Source: Candidatus Ideonella esbjergensis (lineage in GTDB: Bacteria; Pseudomonadota; Gammaproteobacteria; Burkholderiales; Burkholderiaceae_C). Taken from it: a DNA stretch of 64,000 bases. The stretch covers positions 124,001-188,000 of the forward strand of contig JADJLP010000015.1 in NCBI GenBank assembly GCA_016710065.1, read 5' to 3'. Positions within the stretch are counted from its first letter, which is position 1; each line of letters starts with the position of its first letter. The notes under the pieces were generated by a model that worked only from the letters and a program-made list of their open reading frames with translations, ran no database searches and was not told the origin of the DNA. Positions 53,782 to 63,096 of the stretch are shown here, one piece after another. A program made the position numbers and the translations under genes.

Positions 53782-55397
53782 ATTTCACCTACCCCCGTAG
53801 AAGCGAGGACGGCATTGCCCTTTGGATGCCCGTTGATCGAGGTGTCGAATCTTGATGAACGAGCGGGCAATGCCGAAACCAAACTGTACCGAAGAAGTGG
53901 ACGTGGGGATGATCGAGTTCGCCCGCCTGGGCCGACGCGTGGTGGAGGGCCGCTTCGACGGCGGCAGCATGAGCAGCGACGCTGGCGTGCTGCTGCTCGG
54001 CGCCGTTGATCGCAAGCTCGGGCTGATGGACGCAGCCGCACGCTGCATCGCCGACCCGCGCAGCCCGCTGCTGATCAAGCACGGCGTGCGCAGCATGCTG
54101 CGCCAGCGCGTGTACGGTCTGGCGCTGGGCTGGGAGGACTTGAACGACCACGGCGCGCTGCGCCAGGACGTGGCGATGCAGACGGCCGTCGGCGTGGACT
54201 TGGAGATGGCCAGCGCACCCACGCTGTGCCGGCTGGAGAAGTGGGCCGACCGCGCCACGGCGTGGCGCTTGCACCAGGTGCTGGTCGATCAGTTCATCGC
54301 CAGCTTCAAGGTCGCCCCCGAGGAATTGGTGCTGGACTTCGACGCCACCGACAACCCGCTGCACGGCCAGCAGGAGGCCGCTTCTTCCACGGCTACTACG
54401 ACAGCTACTGCTACTTGCCGCTGTACGTGTTCTGCGGCCAGCAACTGCTGTGCGCCTACCTGCGCCCGAGCCGCATCGACGGCGCCAAGCACGCGGCGGC
54501 CATCCTCAAGCTGCTGGTGCGTCGGCTGCGTCAGGAATGGCCCAATGTTCGAATCATCTTCCGGGGCGACTCGGGCTTTTGCCGCCAGCGCATCATCAAC
54601 TGGTGCGAGCGCGCTGGCGTGCACTACATCGTCGGCCTGGCGCGCAACGCCCGGCTGGAAGCCCAGGTCGAGTACGCGCAACTGGCGATGCAGCAGCTCT
54701 ACGAGCAGACCGGGCACAAACAACGCCTGGTGGGCGAGTTCAGCTACGCCGCACAGAGTTGGCCGCACGAGCGGCGCGTCATCACGCGGCTGGAGTGGGG
54801 CGAGCTCGGCTGCAACCCGCGCTTCATCGTCACCAACCTCGACGGGGGTGCCCAAACGCTGTACGACGCGCTGTACTGCCAGCGCGGCGAAGCCGAGAAC
54901 CGCATCAAGGAGGCGCAGGTCGGCTTGTTCGCCACGCGCACGAGTTGCCACGTGATGCGCTCGAACCAGTTGCGCATGCTGCTGGCAGCGCTGGGCTATG
55001 TGCTCATCGAGAGGCTGCGCGCACTGGCCTTGCAAGGCACGGCGCTGGCGTCGGCCCAGGTCGACACCCTGCGCATCAAGCTGCTCAAGGTCGCAGCGGT
55101 GATCACCCGCAACACCCGGCGCATCCGCCTGTACCTGGCCTCGCACTGGCCCAGCGCGGACATCTTCGCCCACGCCATGCGCCAACTGCGCTCACCCTGA
55201 ACTTCATCCAGCGCCTGGCCCGCGCGACGACACAAAAATGGTCCGCAACCCAAGCCGGGGTGGGGCAATTGCCAGCCAATCAGCCCCACTGCACCTCGCG
55301 CGCCATCCAATGCCTTCGCGTGGCACTTATTGAGCGCTCCTGCGGCTCGCGAATGACCCTTCAGCTCAACCAGTGGTCGTTGCGTGAAATATGCGGG
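53775..55397 (+). mobile_element. IS1380-family insertion sequence
   Basis: 1,623 bp. Terminal inverted repeats CCTGGATATTTCAC (left) and CCCGCATATTTCAC (right, reverse complement) agree at 12 of 14 positions. One frameshifted transposase gene on the plus strand, about 200 bp of non-coding sequence after it. It is inserted inside, and opposite to, the intron reverse transcriptase gene. Confidence 0.87.
53855..55200 (+). pseudogene. IS1380-family transposase, frameshifted
   Basis: Frame 1 runs from ATG 53855 (or 53870) through RRVVEGRFDGGSMSSDAGVL, LALGWEDLNDHGALRQD and ELVLDFDATDNPLHGQQE. Near 54376 one base is missing, and the protein continues in the next frame from GRFFHGYYDSYCYLPLYVF through IIFRGDSGFCRQRIINW, AEAENRIKEA-like ENRIKEAQVGLFATR and the end at 55200. 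Joined, about 448 aa, the usual length. The first D and second D of the DDE site are visible (LDFDATD; FRGDSGF). A sequencing error would give the same picture. Confidence 0.85.
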
Positions 55398-55771
55398 TTA
55401 GGAAGCATCACCCTTCTCACCGGCTGGGGCCGGTAGGTGCCCGCCAGCAGCGCTTGGCGCACCTGTAGCCAACTCGTGCGCAACCGTTCGGCCGTCTGCT
55501 CGATGTCGAGCCCGTCCACCCCGGCCGCGCCTTTGTTGGCCTTGACGCGCTTCCATGCCCTTTGCAGGTTCTCTCTCGTCAGCGCCGCTTCCAGCAGGGT
55601 GCCTGCCCCTGCCTTGGGCCTTGCCGACCCTGTGCCCGGGTGCTCATGGAGCGGGCCGCAGGCTTCGTCGCTGGCAGCTTCGCGCCCGGCTTCACCGTGC
55701 GCTTCCCCCGCCCGCCCGGATTCCTCCGGCATCTGACGCATGGCCTTTGACATCCCCATGTCTTCGGTCAC
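55361..55771 (-). pseudogene. Group II intron reverse transcriptase, N-terminal fragment
   Basis: GTG 55771 (or ATG 55759) starts the intron-encoded protein. After a Gly/Ala-rich start it has RENLQRAWKRVKANKGAAGV, DGLDIEQTAERL and AGTYRPQPVRRVMLP, the RT-0/RT-1 region of LtrA-type enzymes. The true sequence ends at VMLP (about 55402). The last residues (NPHISRNDHWLS) come from the IS end. It continues in the fragment at 53781. Confidence 0.88.
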
Positions 55772-56159
55772 TCACTCTCGTTTAGCCCTTCGCCCTTTTG
55801 GTCCTGCCTCATCGGCCCCCGACTCGGACTACTACGGCCTTTGCTGACTTCTCGCTCCGGCATCGGCCGTCGCCCTTTCAGGCACAAGGCGAGATCTCCC
55901 CGGGTAAGAACGCACTCCTTCGCTGCACAACCGCCGGATTTACGCCGCCTCGCCTTGATCACAAGAGCTTCACGGTTTCTTGCCCGCTCGCCCTGCTCGG
56001 CAGCGCCTTCTATCCGGTTCTTGTCCATCGGCTCGCAGCTTCGCTCCACGCTTCCTTCCCACACTCGGTCACCCTCATGCAGTTGCGCTTCGCTTCGCTC
56101 GCTGTGATCAACTTACGGCGGGACTTTCACCCGCAAGAGTGCGCCCGTGCCGGGAGCAC
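55772..56159 (-). ncRNA. Intron RNA domains I-IV upstream of the reverse transcriptase
   Basis: 388 bp with no gene on either strand that I would support. It contains many short inverted repeats and the conserved TGCGGGTGAAAGTCCCGC stem near 56116-56135. It is expected to fold as group II domains I-III. Confidence 0.6.
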
Positions 56160-56198
56160 AAGAAAAACCCGCCGGGCGCAGGCTGCGCGGGGCGGGTT
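56160..56198 (-). terminator. Rho-independent terminator of the atp operon
   Basis: AACCCGCC (outer) and GCGCA (inner) pair with TGCGC and GGCGGGTT around a 3-nt loop, followed on the minus strand by TTTTTCTT. It lies 36 bp past the atpC stop. The intron begins at the next base. Confidence 0.88.
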
Positions 56199-56233
56199 GA
56201 TCGGGTGGGTGTGCCTGGCGGCGCCCGCTGCCT

Positions 56234-56653
56234 TCAGCGGGTCTTGCGCAGCTTCTGGATCGCGGCCAGTTGGGCGGCCATGGCGGCGAATTCGCCTTGG
56301 GCCTTGGCGATGTCGATCTCGCTCTTGGCGTTCTTCAGGGCCTCCTCGGCCAGCTTTTTGGCTTCATTGGCCTTGGCTTCGTCCAGGTCCTTGCCGCGGA
56401 TCGCGGTGTCGGCCAGCACGGTGACCGTGCCCGGCTGCACTTCCAGGATGCCACCGGCGACGAAGACAAACTCTTCTTCATCGCTGTCGGCACGCTGGAT
56501 GCGCACGGCGCCCGGCTTGATGCGGGTGATCAGCGGCGTGTGGCGGGGCAGGATGCCCAGCTCGCCGTTCTCGCCCGGCAGCGCGACGAATTTCGCTTCG
56601 CCCGAGAAGATGGACTCTTCGGCCGAGACGACGTCAACGTGGATGGTTGCCAT
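56234..56653 (-). CDS. atpC: ATP synthase epsilon subunit
   Basis: 139 aa. N-terminal beta-sandwich (IHVDVVSAEESIFSGEAKFV, GELGILPRHTPLIT, VAGGILEVQPGTVTVLAD) and C-terminal two-helix hairpin (ANEAKKLAEEALKNAKSEID). It couples the central stalk and inhibits ATP hydrolysis. Last gene of the operon, 12 bp after atpD. Confidence 0.97.
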   Translation of the reverse strand: MATIHVDVVSAEESIFSGEAKFVALPGENGELGILPRHTPLITRIKPGAVRIQRADSDEEEFVFVAGGILEVQPGTVTVLADTAIRGKDLDEAKANEAKKLAEEALKNAKSEIDIAKAQGEFAAMAAQLAAIQKLRKTR

Positions 56654-56665
56654 GCTGAAGGCTCC

Positions 56666-58072
56666 TTATTGGATCTTCTTGGCCTTTTCGAAGGCCTCGT
56701 CGATGGTACCCACCATGTAGAAGGCCTGCTCTGGCAGGTGGTCGCATTCGCCAGCCACGATCATCTTGAAGCCACGGATGGTTTCCTTCAGCGGCACGTA
56801 CTTGCCCGGCGAGCCGGTGAAGACTTCGGCCACGTGGAAGGGCTGCGACAGGAAACGCTGGATTTTGCGGGCGCGGGACACGGCCAGCTTGTCTTCCGGC
56901 GAGAGTTCGTCCATGCCCAGGATGGCGATGATGTCGCGCAGTTCCTTGTAGCGCTGCAGCGTGAACTGCACGGCACGGGTGGTCTCGTAGTGGTCCAGGC
57001 CCACGACGTTCGGATCCACCTGGCGGCTGGTGGAGTCCAGCGGGTCCACGGCGGGGTAGATGCCCAGCGAAGCGATGTCGCGCGACAGCACCACGGTGGC
57101 GTCCAAGTGGGCGAAGGTGGTGGCAGGCGACGGGTCGGTCAGGTCGTCCGCAGGCACGTACACGGCCTGGATCGAGGTGATCGAGCCCGTCTTGGTCGAG
57201 GTGATGCGCTCTTGCAGGCGGCCCATTTCTTCGGCCAGCGTCGGCTGGTAGCCCACGGCGGAAGGCATGCGGCCCAGCAGGGCGGACACTTCGGTACCGG
57301 CCAGCGTGTAGCGGTAGATGTTGTCCACGAAGAACAGCACGTCCTTGCCTTCGTCGCGGAACGACTCGGCGATGGTCAGGCCGGTCAGGGCCACGCGCAG
57401 ACGGTTGCCCGGGGGTTCGTTCATCTGGCCGTAAACCATGGACACCTTGGAATCGCCCAGGCTCTCGAGGTTCACCACGCCGGAATCGGCCATCTCGTGA
57501 TAGAAGTCGTTGCCCTCGCGGGTACGCTCGCCCACACCCGCAAACACCGACAAGCCGCTGTGCGCCTTGGCGATGTTGTTGATGAGTTCCATCATGTTCA
57601 CGGTCTTGCCCACGCCGGCGCCACCGAACAGACCCACCTTGCCGCCCTTGGCGAACGGGCAGATCAGGTCGATCACCTTGATGCCGGTTTCGAGCAGCTC
57701 TTGCGAGGGGCTCAGTTCGTCGTACGACGGGGCCTTGCGGTGGATCGACATGTGCGTCTCGGCGCCCACGGGGCCGCGCTCGTCGATCGGGTTGCCCAGC
57801 ACGTCCATGATGCGGCCCAGCGTGGCCTTGCCCACGGGCACCAGGATGGGGTTGCCGGTGTTGCTCACCATCACGCCGCGGCGCAGGCCGTCGGACGAGC
57901 CCAGCGCGATGGTGCGGACGATGCCGTCACCCAGCTGCTGCTGGACTTCGAGGGTCAGCGCGGAGCCTTCCATCTTCAGCGCGTCGTAAACGCGGGGCAT
58001 CTGGTCGCGCGGAAATTCCACGTCCACGACGGCGCCGATGCACTGAACGATCTTGCCTTGGGCTTGAGCCAT
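56666..58072 (-). CDS. atpD: ATP synthase beta subunit
   Basis: 468 aa from ATG 58072 (the frame is open 20 codons further up without a ribosome site). Walker A GGAGVGKTVNMMELI, catalytic region GERTREGNDFYHEM, and the family signature PAVDPLDSTS. Catalytic F1 subunit that makes ATP from ADP and phosphate. Confidence 0.98.
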   Translation of the reverse strand: MAQAQGKIVQCIGAVVDVEFPRDQMPRVYDALKMEGSALTLEVQQQLGDGIVRTIALGSSDGLRRGVMVSNTGNPILVPVGKATLGRIMDVLGNPIDERGPVGAETHMSIHRKAPSYDELSPSQELLETGIKVIDLICPFAKGGKVGLFGGAGVGKTVNMMELINNIAKAHSGLSVFAGVGERTREGNDFYHEMADSGVVNLESLGDSKVSMVYGQMNEPPGNRLRVALTGLTIAESFRDEGKDVLFFVDNIYRYTLAGTEVSALLGRMPSAVGYQPTLAEEMGRLQERITSTKTGSITSIQAVYVPADDLTDPSPATTFAHLDATVVLSRDIASLGIYPAVDPLDSTSRQVDPNVVGLDHYETTRAVQFTLQRYKELRDIIAILGMDELSPEDKLAVSRARKIQRFLSQPFHVAEVFTGSPGKYVPLKETIRGFKMIVAGECDHLPEQAFYMVGTIDEAFEKAKKIQ

Positions 58073-58128
58073 TTTCAGGTCCTTCAATCTTGATTCGTAT
58101 GTCTTACGCAGGTCGTCGGCCAGGCCGC

Positions 58129-59025
58129 TCAACCACTGATCGCGGCCGCGCCGCTGACGATCTCGGAAAGTTCCTTGGTGATCGCCGCCTGACGCGTCTT
58201 GTTGTAGATGAGCTTGAGCTCACCGATCAACGTGCCCGCGTTGTCCGTTGCTGCCTTCATGGCCACCATGCGCGCAGATTGCTCCGACGCCATGTTCTCG
58301 GCCACGGCCTGGTAGATCAGGGCCTCGACGTAGCGGGTCAGCAGTTCGTCGATGACGGTGGACGCATCCGGTTCGTAGATGTAGTCCCAGCCGTAGGCCT
58401 TCTTCTCGGCGTCGGACTGCTTGAGCGCATCGGCGGCCAATGGCAGCAATTGCTCCACCACAGGCTCCTGCTTCATCGTGTTGATGAACTTGGTGTAGCA
58501 GAGGTAGACCGCGTCGACCTTGCCTTCGGTGAAGGCGTCGAGCATGACCTTCAACGGGCCGATCAGCTTCTCCATTTGCGGCGCGTCACCGAGGCCGGTG
58601 GCGTGCGCGATGACCTGCGCGCCCACACGGTTCAGGAAGCCGTAGCCCTTGTTGCCGATGGCCACGGCCTGCACCTGCTTGCCGGCACCCTGCACATCCT
58701 TCATCTTGTTCGTGACAGCACGCAAGATGTTGGTGTTCAGGCCACCGCACAGACCCTTGTCCGTCGAAACCACCACGAAGCCGGACGCGCCGGCCTTGCC
58801 GTCGGCGCGCACGTTCTTGCGCATGTACGGCGAGGTGTACTCGGGGTTGGCTTGCGCCAAGTTGGCCGCAATGTTGCGGATCTTGTCGCTGTAGGGGCGC
58901 GCAGCGCGCATGCGCTCCTGCGCCTTGCGCATCTTGGCCACCGAGACCATTTCCATGGCCTTGGTGATCTTGCGGGTGTTCTCCACCGACTTGATCTTGC
59001 CTCGTATTTCCTTACCGACTGCCAT
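58129..59025 (-). CDS. atpG: ATP synthase gamma subunit
   Basis: 298 aa. N-terminal helix GKEIRGKIKSVENTRKITKA and C-terminal helix RMVAMKAATDNAGTLIGELK form the rotating coiled coil. Central-stalk subunit. Separated from atpA by 108 bp that contain a GC-rich repeat. Confidence 0.97.
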   Translation of the reverse strand: MAVGKEIRGKIKSVENTRKITKAMEMVSVAKMRKAQERMRAARPYSDKIRNIAANLAQANPEYTSPYMRKNVRADGKAGASGFVVVSTDKGLCGGLNTNILRAVTNKMKDVQGAGKQVQAVAIGNKGYGFLNRVGAQVIAHATGLGDAPQMEKLIGPLKVMLDAFTEGKVDAVYLCYTKFINTMKQEPVVEQLLPLAADALKQSDAEKKAYGWDYIYEPDASTVIDELLTRYVEALIYQAVAENMASEQSARMVAMKAATDNAGTLIGELKLIYNKTRQAAITKELSEIVSGAAAISG

Positions 59026-59069
59026 TTGGCACTCCTGTCAGATAGACGGGCCCGGCCGAGCGCCGGGCC

Positions 59070-59126
59070 GCCCCAAGCCGGCCGGCGCCCCCTCGGGGGG
59101 CAGCGAACGGAGTGAGCGTGGGGGCA
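59070..59126. repeat. GC-rich intergenic repeat in the atpG-atpA gap
   Basis: GCGCCCCCTCGGGGGGCAGC followed by GAACGGAGTGAGCGTGGGGG. From memory, this type of sequence is scattered between genes in Comamonadaceae genomes. One copy in the window; it forms a hairpin between two co-transcribed genes. Confidence 0.5.
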
Positions 59127-59133
59127 GACATGA

Positions 59134-60687
59134 TTAGGCGAAGGACTTCTTGAACGCGGCGACGGCGCCGGCCAGCTCTTCTTCAGCTGCCTTGTCCATG
59201 GCCTTGTCGGCTTCCAGCTTGGCCAGCAGGGCGGCGTGGCTGGACTTCAGGAACTGGTGCAGACCATGTTCGAACGGCAACACCTTCTTGGTGTCGATGT
59301 CGTCCAGGTAGCCCTTGTTCACGGCGAACAGCGAAGCGGACATCAGGCTGATGGGCAGGGGCGAGTACTGGGCCTGCTTGAGCAGTTCAGTCACGCGGGC
59401 ACCGCGGTCGAGCTGCTTGCGGGTGGCTTCGTCCAGGTCGGAAGCGAACTGCGCGAACGCAGCCAGTTCACGGTACTGGGCCAAGTCATTGCGGATGCCG
59501 CCCGATTGGCCCTTGACGATCTTGGTCTGCGCTGCAGAACCCACGCGCGACACCGAGATACCGGCGTTGATGGCGGGGCGGATGCCGGCGTTGAACAGGT
59601 TGGTTTCCAGGAAGATCTGGCCGTCGGTGATCGAGATCACGTTGGTCGGCACGAAGGCCGACACGTCACCGGCTTGGGTCTCGATGATGGGCAGTGCGGT
59701 CAGCGAGCCGGTCTTGCCCTTGACTTCACCCTTGGTGAAGGCTTCGACGTAGTCGGCATTCACGCGGGCTGCACGCTCAAGCAGACGGCTGTGGAGATAG
59801 AACACGTCGCCGGGGTAGGCTTCGCGGCCCGGCGGACGGCGCAGCAGCAGCGAAACCTGGCGGTAGGCCACGGCCTGCTTGGACAGGTCGTCGTAAATGA
59901 TCAGCGCATCCTGGCCGCGGTCGCGGAAGTACTCGCCCATCGTGCAGCCCGAATAGGCCGACACGTACTGCATGGCAGCCGATTCAGAGGCGCTGGCAGC
60001 CACGACGATGGTGTATTCCATCGCGCCGGCTTGTTCCAGCGAGCGCACCACGTTCTTGATCGACGAAGCCTTCTGGCCGATCGCAACGTAGACGCAGGTC
60101 ATGTTCTGACCCTTCTGGTTGATGATGGTGTCGATCGCCACCGCGGTCTTGCCGGTCTGGCGGTCGCCAATGATCAGCTCGCGCTGGCCACGGCCGACGG
60201 GCACCATCGAGTCAATGGCCTTCAGGCCGGTTTGAACCGGCTGGTCCACGCTCTTGCGGGCGATCACGCCCGGGGCGACCTTTTCAATCACGTCAGTCAG
60301 CTTGGCGTTGATCGGGCCCTTGCCGTCGATGGGCTGGCCCAGCGCGTTGACCACGCGGCCGATCAGCTCGGGGCCGACCGGCACTTCCAGAATGCGGCCC
60401 GTGCACTTCACGGTATCGCCTTCGGAGATGTGTTCGTATTCACCCAGAATCACCGCGCCCACCGAGTCACGCTCGAGGTTCAGCGCCAGGCCGAACGAGG
60501 GTTGGCCGTCCTTGCCAGCGGGGAATTCCAGCATTTCGCCCTGCATGGCATCGGACAGGCCGTGCACGCGGACGATACCGTCGGTCACCGAGACCACGGT
60601 GCCTTGGTTGCGGATGTCCGACGAGGCGCCGAGGCCTTCGATGCGGCTCTTGATCAGTTCCGAAATTTCTGCGGGATTGAGTTGCAT
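59134..60687 (-). CDS. atpA: ATP synthase alpha subunit
   Basis: 517 aa. N-terminus MQLNPAEISELIKSRIEGL, nucleotide site GDRQTGKTAVAID, and the signature PAINAGISVSRVGSAAQ. Non-catalytic nucleotide-binding F1 subunit that alternates with beta. Confidence 0.98.
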   Translation of the reverse strand: MQLNPAEISELIKSRIEGLGASSDIRNQGTVVSVTDGIVRVHGLSDAMQGEMLEFPAGKDGQPSFGLALNLERDSVGAVILGEYEHISEGDTVKCTGRILEVPVGPELIGRVVNALGQPIDGKGPINAKLTDVIEKVAPGVIARKSVDQPVQTGLKAIDSMVPVGRGQRELIIGDRQTGKTAVAIDTIINQKGQNMTCVYVAIGQKASSIKNVVRSLEQAGAMEYTIVVAASASESAAMQYVSAYSGCTMGEYFRDRGQDALIIYDDLSKQAVAYRQVSLLLRRPPGREAYPGDVFYLHSRLLERAARVNADYVEAFTKGEVKGKTGSLTALPIIETQAGDVSAFVPTNVISITDGQIFLETNLFNAGIRPAINAGISVSRVGSAAQTKIVKGQSGGIRNDLAQYRELAAFAQFASDLDEATRKQLDRGARVTELLKQAQYSPLPISLMSASLFAVNKGYLDDIDTKKVLPFEHGLHQFLKSSHAALLAKLEADKAMDKAAEEELAGAVAAFKKSFA

Positions 60688-60773
60688 TGCTTTCTCCGAA
60701 AGCGCGGCGGCTGGGGGTTGAGGCCTGCTGCCGTGGGATGTGCGTTATGTGGGGCCGATGGATGTTTGTCCGC

Positions 60774-61307
60774 TCACTGGGTGAGCGCGACCTTCATCTG
60801 TTCGAGACGAGCCTTGACCGAGGTGTCGAGCACTTCATCGCCCACCACCACGCGGATGCCACCGATGAGCGAGGCATCCACCTGAACGGTGGCGTTGAGC
60901 TTGCGACCGAAGCGCTTTTCCAGCGTGACGACCGTGTCGGCCAACTGAGCAGCATCGAGCGGGAAGGCGCTGACCACCGTGGCGTCCGACACACCCGAGC
61001 TGGCATTGACCAGCGTGCGGAACTGTGCGGCCACTTCGGGCAAGGCGAACAAGCGACCGTTCTCGATGACCGCCGACAGCAGGTTGGCGATCTTGGGCGA
61101 CAGCGTGACTTTGGCCACACCACTCACCAGATCAAACACCTGCTGGGCCGTGACCTTGGGGTTGTCGGCGAACTGGCGCAGCTGCGCGTCGCCAGAGACT
61201 TGCCCAATGGCTTCGAGCTGTTCGGCCAGTGCAGCGGCGTTGTCGCCACCCACTGCCTTGAACATGGCCTCGGCGTACGGCCGTGCGATGGTTGCAAGCT
61301 CGGCCAT
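60774..61307 (-). CDS. atpH: ATP synthase delta subunit
   Basis: 177 aa. TIARPYAEAMFKAVGGDN at the start and the C-terminal signature IGGIRVVVGDEVLDTSVKAR. Links the b-subunit stator to the top of F1. Starts 2 bp after atpF. Confidence 0.97.
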   Translation of the reverse strand: MAELATIARPYAEAMFKAVGGDNAAALAEQLEAIGQVSGDAQLRQFADNPKVTAQQVFDLVSGVAKVTLSPKIANLLSAVIENGRLFALPEVAAQFRTLVNASSGVSDATVVSAFPLDAAQLADTVVTLEKRFGRKLNATVQVDASLIGGIRVVVGDEVLDTSVKARLEQMKVALTQ

Positions 61308-61309
61308 GG

Positions 61310-61780
61310 TTACAGCTCGGTCTTCAGGCGGCTCAGCAGCTCAGCGTGGACGCCGGCGTTGACTTCGCGCTTCAGGATCTGCTCGGCGCCCTTGACAGCC
61401 AGTGCGGCCACTTGCTCGCGCAGGGCTTCACGGGCCTTCACGGCTTCTTGCTCGGCTTCGGCCTTGGCGGCAGCCACGATCTTGGCGCCTTCGTCGCTTG
61501 CGCGGGTCTTGGCTTCCTCGATCATTTGCTGGGCCAGACGTTCGGCATCGGCCAAACGCTTGGCAGCGTCATCCTTGGCAGACGACAGCGCAGCCACTAC
61601 TTTCTTGTCGGCGTCTGCCAGGGCCACTTTGGCCTTGTCAGCGGCCGACAGGCCTTCGGCGATCTTCTTCGCGCGCTCATCGAGCGCGACAGTGATCGGC
61701 GGCCAGACGAATTTCATCGTGAACCAGACCAGGATCAGGAACACGATCATCTGGACGATGAGGGTACCGGTGATGCTCAC
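61310..61780 (-). CDS. atpF: ATP synthase b subunit
   Basis: 156 aa. One membrane helix (ITGTLIVQMIVFLILVWFTM) then a long Ala/Lys/Glu-rich coiled coil. Peripheral stalk of Fo. Followed by atpH after 2 bp. Confidence 0.97.
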   Translation of the reverse strand: MSITGTLIVQMIVFLILVWFTMKFVWPPITVALDERAKKIAEGLSAADKAKVALADADKKVVAALSSAKDDAAKRLADAERLAQQMIEEAKTRASDEGAKIVAAAKAEAEQEAVKAREALREQVAALAVKGAEQILKREVNAGVHAELLSRLKTEL

Positions 61781-61865
61781 TTGTTTGCCTCAAACGGTGA
61801 CGGGATATTCAGCACGGGATGCACCCATGGGCGCACCCCAGCCTCTCAACTCGAACGGGGTCGAA

Positions 61866-62129
61866 TTACTTGGCGAGCTGGCCGATCTGGGCCAGGAACG
61901 GGTTGGCAGTGGCGAACCACAGGGCGATACCGGTGCCAATGATGAACGCAGCGTCGATCAGGCCAGCCAGCAGGAACATCTTGGTCTGCAGTTCACCCAT
62001 CAGTTCGGGCTGGCGAGCAGCCGATTCCAGGTACTTGCTGCCCATGATGCCGATGCCGATACAGGCACCAACGGCGCCCAGACCAATGATCAGGCCAGCG
62101 GCGAGAGCAACAAAGCTAATGACTTCCAT
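61866..62129 (-). CDS. atpE: ATP synthase c subunit
   Basis: 87 aa, two membrane helices with a polar loop (AARQPELMGELQ). The ion-binding carboxylate is Asp in LLAGLIDAAFIIG, as in proton-driven enzymes; I see no sodium-site signature. Forms the rotor ring. Confidence 0.97.
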   Translation of the reverse strand: MEVISFVALAAGLIIGLGAVGACIGIGIMGSKYLESAARQPELMGELQTKMFLLAGLIDAAFIIGTGIALWFATANPFLAQIGQLAK

Positions 62130-62196
62130 TTTTGACTCCTAGTCGAGAGGTTGTGTAGCGAAAGGGAAAGGGAAAGTGGGAAAGAGCGAAACGTGA

Positions 62197-63078
62197 TCAG
62201 TGCGAATCGTGCGCCTGGCCGATGTACACCAGCGTCAACATCATGAACACGAAGGCTTGCAGCGTGATGATCAGGATGTGGAAGATGGCCCAGGCCGAGC
62301 CAGCGATGATGTGCAGGAGGGACAGCGCGATGCCGGTGCCCAGGCCTACCGAGGCGAAGGCGCCACCCAACAGCGCGATCAGCAGGAAAATCAGTTCGCC
62401 TGCGTACATATTGCCGAACAGCCGCATGCCGTGCGAAACGGTCTTGGCCACGAACTCGATGATTTGCATCAGGAAGTTGAAGGGGTACAGCGCCCAGTGG
62501 TCGCCAAACGGTGCCGCGATGAGTTCGTGCGCCCAGCCGCCCAGGCCCTTGATCTTGACGTTGTAGACCAGGCACGTGATGAGCACACCCAGCGACAGAC
62601 CCATGGTGACCGACAGGTCGGCGGTAGGCACCGAGCGCATGTAGGCATGGTGAGGATCGCCGCCCGCGGCCCCCACGATCCATTGCCAGATGGCCGGCAG
62701 CAGATCAACAGGCAGCAAGTCCATGGCGTTGAGCAGGAAGATCCAGACGAACACCGTCAGCGCCAGCGGGGCCACCAGCTTGCGGCTGTTGGCGTTGTGC
62801 ACGATGCCCTTGGCTTCGGACTCGACCATCTCGACGAGGATTTCCACGGCAGCTTGGAAACGGCCCGGCACGCCCGAGGTGGCTTTGCTGGCGGCCTTCC
62901 ACAGCAGAAAGCAACCCAACACACCCATCAACACCGAGAAGATGATGGAGTCGTAGCTCACCACCGACATGTCGAACGGGCCCACGAGCTCTTTGTTGCG
63001 CCAGTGGGTCAGGTGGTGAACGATGTACTCACCGGCGGTGGGCGCGTGCTCGGCGGCGGCGTGGGCTTCAGCGGACAT
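62197..63078 (-). CDS. atpB: ATP synthase a subunit
   Basis: 293 aa. Membrane subunit with the essential Arg in AHELIAAPFGDHW ... FLMQIIEFVAKTVSHGMRLF, and helices near both ends. Forms the proton half-channels with the c ring. 18 bp after the atpI-like gene. Confidence 0.97.
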   Translation of the reverse strand: MSAEAHAAAEHAPTAGEYIVHHLTHWRNKELVGPFDMSVVSYDSIIFSVLMGVLGCFLLWKAASKATSGVPGRFQAAVEILVEMVESEAKGIVHNANSRKLVAPLALTVFVWIFLLNAMDLLPVDLLPAIWQWIVGAAGGDPHHAYMRSVPTADLSVTMGLSLGVLITCLVYNVKIKGLGGWAHELIAAPFGDHWALYPFNFLMQIIEFVAKTVSHGMRLFGNMYAGELIFLLIALLGGAFASVGLGTGIALSLLHIIAGSAWAIFHILIITLQAFVFMMLTLVYIGQAHDSH

Positions 63079-63096
63079 GTTGCGACTCGTGTTCGT

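Larger units (their letters stand above)
52661..56159 (-). mobile_element. Group IIC intron interrupted by an IS1380-family element
   Basis: Read on the minus strand, it starts at 56159 with GTGCTCCCG, directly after the T run of the atp operon terminator. It shows the domain I sequence TCTTGCGGGTGAAAGTCCCG near 56120 and a reverse transcriptase gene. A domain V-like hairpin GGTGCGGACCCGCACGCC (about 52700-52721) is followed by a domain VI-like hairpin ending CCCCCTAT at 52661. Without the IS it would be about 1.87 kb, normal for class C introns, which insert behind terminators. Boundaries are by eye. Confidence 0.8.

Noticed and set aside
54226..55200. Separate gene in the second frame of the IS1380-family transposase
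   Set aside because: It continues the first frame's protein without overlap in function, so I treat both as one frameshifted transposase.
56270..58093. 607-codon plus-strand open frame
   Set aside because: Antisense to atpD and atpC.
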